Positions 6,603 through 7,072 of a stretch of 7,072 bases of DNA are shown one piece after another (the first letter of the stretch is position 1; each line of letters opens with the position of its first letter). Position numbers and translations under genes: made by a program. The notes under the pieces were generated by a model. The model was not told the DNA's origin. It ran no database searches and saw only the letters and a program-made list of their open reading frames with translations. Source of the DNA: Chloroflexota bacterium (GTDB taxonomy: Bacteria > Chloroflexota > Dehalococcoidia > UBA2247 > RBG-13-53-26); NCBI GenBank assembly GCA_017885485.1, contig JAFNFZ010000289.1, forward strand, positions 248 to 7,319, written 5' to 3'.

Positions 6603-6632
6603 GAGGCGCCTCTCGTGGAAAAGCGCTATAAT
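6603..6632 (+). promoter_or_regulatory. Perfect palindrome next to a TATAAT box
   Basis: GAGGCGCCTC (6603-6612) is a perfect 10-bp palindrome, extendable to ACG...CGT with one bulged T. It is followed 14 nt later by TATAAT (6627-6632), an exact -10 consensus. The -35 position at 17-nt spacing (6604-6609) falls inside the palindrome and does not resemble TTGACA. The arrangement would suit a weak or regulated promoter whose -35 overlaps an operator, driving the membrane-protein gene at 6797 with a long leader. This is inference from sequence pattern only. Confidence 0.3.
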
Positions 6633-6664
6633 CACGTTTGGCATTGTGATACTAGGCTGGTGAA

Positions 6665-6766
6665 ATGACCGGGAAGCACTTCGCGACGAGGGAAGCCAAG
6701 AAGGTCGTTGAGACGTCGGTTATCTTTGGGAACAGATTGTGTAGGGACACGGTCTGCCATGCATGA
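6665..6766 (+). CDS. Very short open frame, 33 aa, doubtful
   Basis: ATG at 6665 gives 33 aa rich in Lys and Arg (TGKHFATREAKKVVETS, then VIFGNRLCRDTVCHA) ending at TGA 6764-6766. The ribosome binding site is weak (GGTGA immediately before the ATG). It lies between the TATAAT box and the membrane-protein gene. It could be a leader peptide or chance; I cannot link it to any family. Confidence 0.15.
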   Translation: MTGKHFATREAKKVVETSVIFGNRLCRDTVCHA

Positions 6767-6785
6767 TAGAATAATCGAAAACGCA

Positions 6786-6793
6786 AAGGAGGG
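6786..6793 (+). promoter_or_regulatory. Strong ribosome binding site for the membrane protein
   Basis: AAGGAGGG, close to the anti-Shine-Dalgarno complement, ends 3 nt before the ATG at 6797 and decides the start of the partial gene at the right edge. Confidence 0.75.
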
Positions 6794-6796
6794 AGA

Positions 6797-7072
6797 ATGC
6801 TGATAGCAGCGATGATCCTGGGGCTTGTGGGGGGAACAGCCTATTTCGTCGGTGGCGGTGCCGGGTCCATTGCGCTTGGTAGTGGCGACGCTCCTTGGTG
6901 GGTAATCGCGCTGATCCCCATCGGAGCCGCTGGGGTGATGGGCGGTGCGCTGGTACGGGTCAATCCGGGGTTCGCGGGAGTGGATAAGCTCCTGGCTGCC
7001 GCCGCAGCCATCTCTGTGGGCTTTGCCTCCTATGAGGAGGCTGTGGATATGGAGCCCCACAACAATATCCTC
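6797..7072 (+). CDS. Small membrane protein, 3'-partial, unrecognised
   Basis: The frame is open from ATG 6797 to the last base, giving 92 visible residues with no stop, so the gene runs past the window. It starts MLIAAMILGLVGGTAYFVGG, a Gly/Ala-rich hydrophobic segment (about 2-28). A second segment is at about 34-53 (PWWVIALIPIGAAGVMGGAL) and a third moderately hydrophobic one at about 62-78. The visible end (YEEAVDMEPHNN) is acidic and hydrophilic. This reads as a small integral membrane protein with two or three membrane helices. I do not recognise the family. The start is backed by an excellent ribosome binding site. GC content is high again, like the hyp genes, so it is probably resident chromosome beyond the accessory block. 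Confidence 0.65.
   Translation, partial: MLIAAMILGLVGGTAYFVGGGAGSIALGSGDAPWWVIALIPIGAAGVMGGALVRVNPGFAGVDKLLAAAAAISVGFASYEEAVDMEPHNNIL

Noticed and set aside
6632..7060. 142-codon minus-strand open frame
   Set aside because: It overlaps the membrane-protein gene, which has a strong ribosome binding site and hydrophobic pattern; the minus-strand product is low in pattern and rich in His, Pro and Ser, as expected of an antisense shadow.
1..7072. CRISPR array, tRNA, rRNA, transposase or integrase
   Set aside because: No regularly spaced repeats, cloverleaf, rRNA-like stretch or recombinase motif was seen on either strand.

Overview
The window is bacterial. It joins a conserved metabolic operon to a small accessory, defence-like patch. 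The genes are dense, all on the + strand, and use ATG, GTG and TTG starts. The hyp genes are GC-rich: a 60-nt hand count in hypD gives about 62%. The next block is clearly lower: 120 nt at the start of the EVE gene give about 44%, and 60 nt of the restriction gene about 47%. The last gene is GC-rich again. The hyp genes imply an organism, or a close ancestor, with a [NiFe] hydrogenase. I cannot name the lineage; an environmental anaerobe such as a Chloroflexota member is only a guess.

Bases 3-4305 hold hypF (its N-terminal part lies beyond the left edge), hypC, hypD and hypE. Gaps are 77 nt, 3 nt and a 4-nt overlap. Together the four products make and insert the cyanide ligands of the hydrogenase iron. 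HypF makes the carbamoyl-adenylate, HypE carries the carbamoyl on its C-terminal Cys and dehydrates it to thiocyanate, and the HypC-HypD complex holds the Fe that receives CN and CO. hypA and hypB are not in the window.

Bases 4306-4707 have no convincing gene. They hold a possible sigma70 promoter (TTGACA, 18 nt, TAGGAT) and a two-stage inverted repeat, which would lie in a roughly 210-nt leader of the next gene.

Bases 4708-6542 form the accessory block. First is a 288-aa protein with an N-terminal EVE (PUA-like) domain and a C-terminal PD-(D/E)XK-like nuclease domain, which looks like a candidate modification-dependent restriction enzyme. Next is a 60-aa small helical protein of unknown function. 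Last is a type II restriction endonuclease that resembles the PmeII family. The restriction gene appears damaged: its N-terminal region and ribosome binding site are missing, and one extra base near 6393 throws the conserved C-terminal end out of frame. No DNA methyltransferase is visible.

Bases 6543-6796 hold only short signals: a palindrome, a TATAAT box and a hairpin. From 6797 to the right edge runs the start of an unrecognised membrane protein that is cut by the window end.
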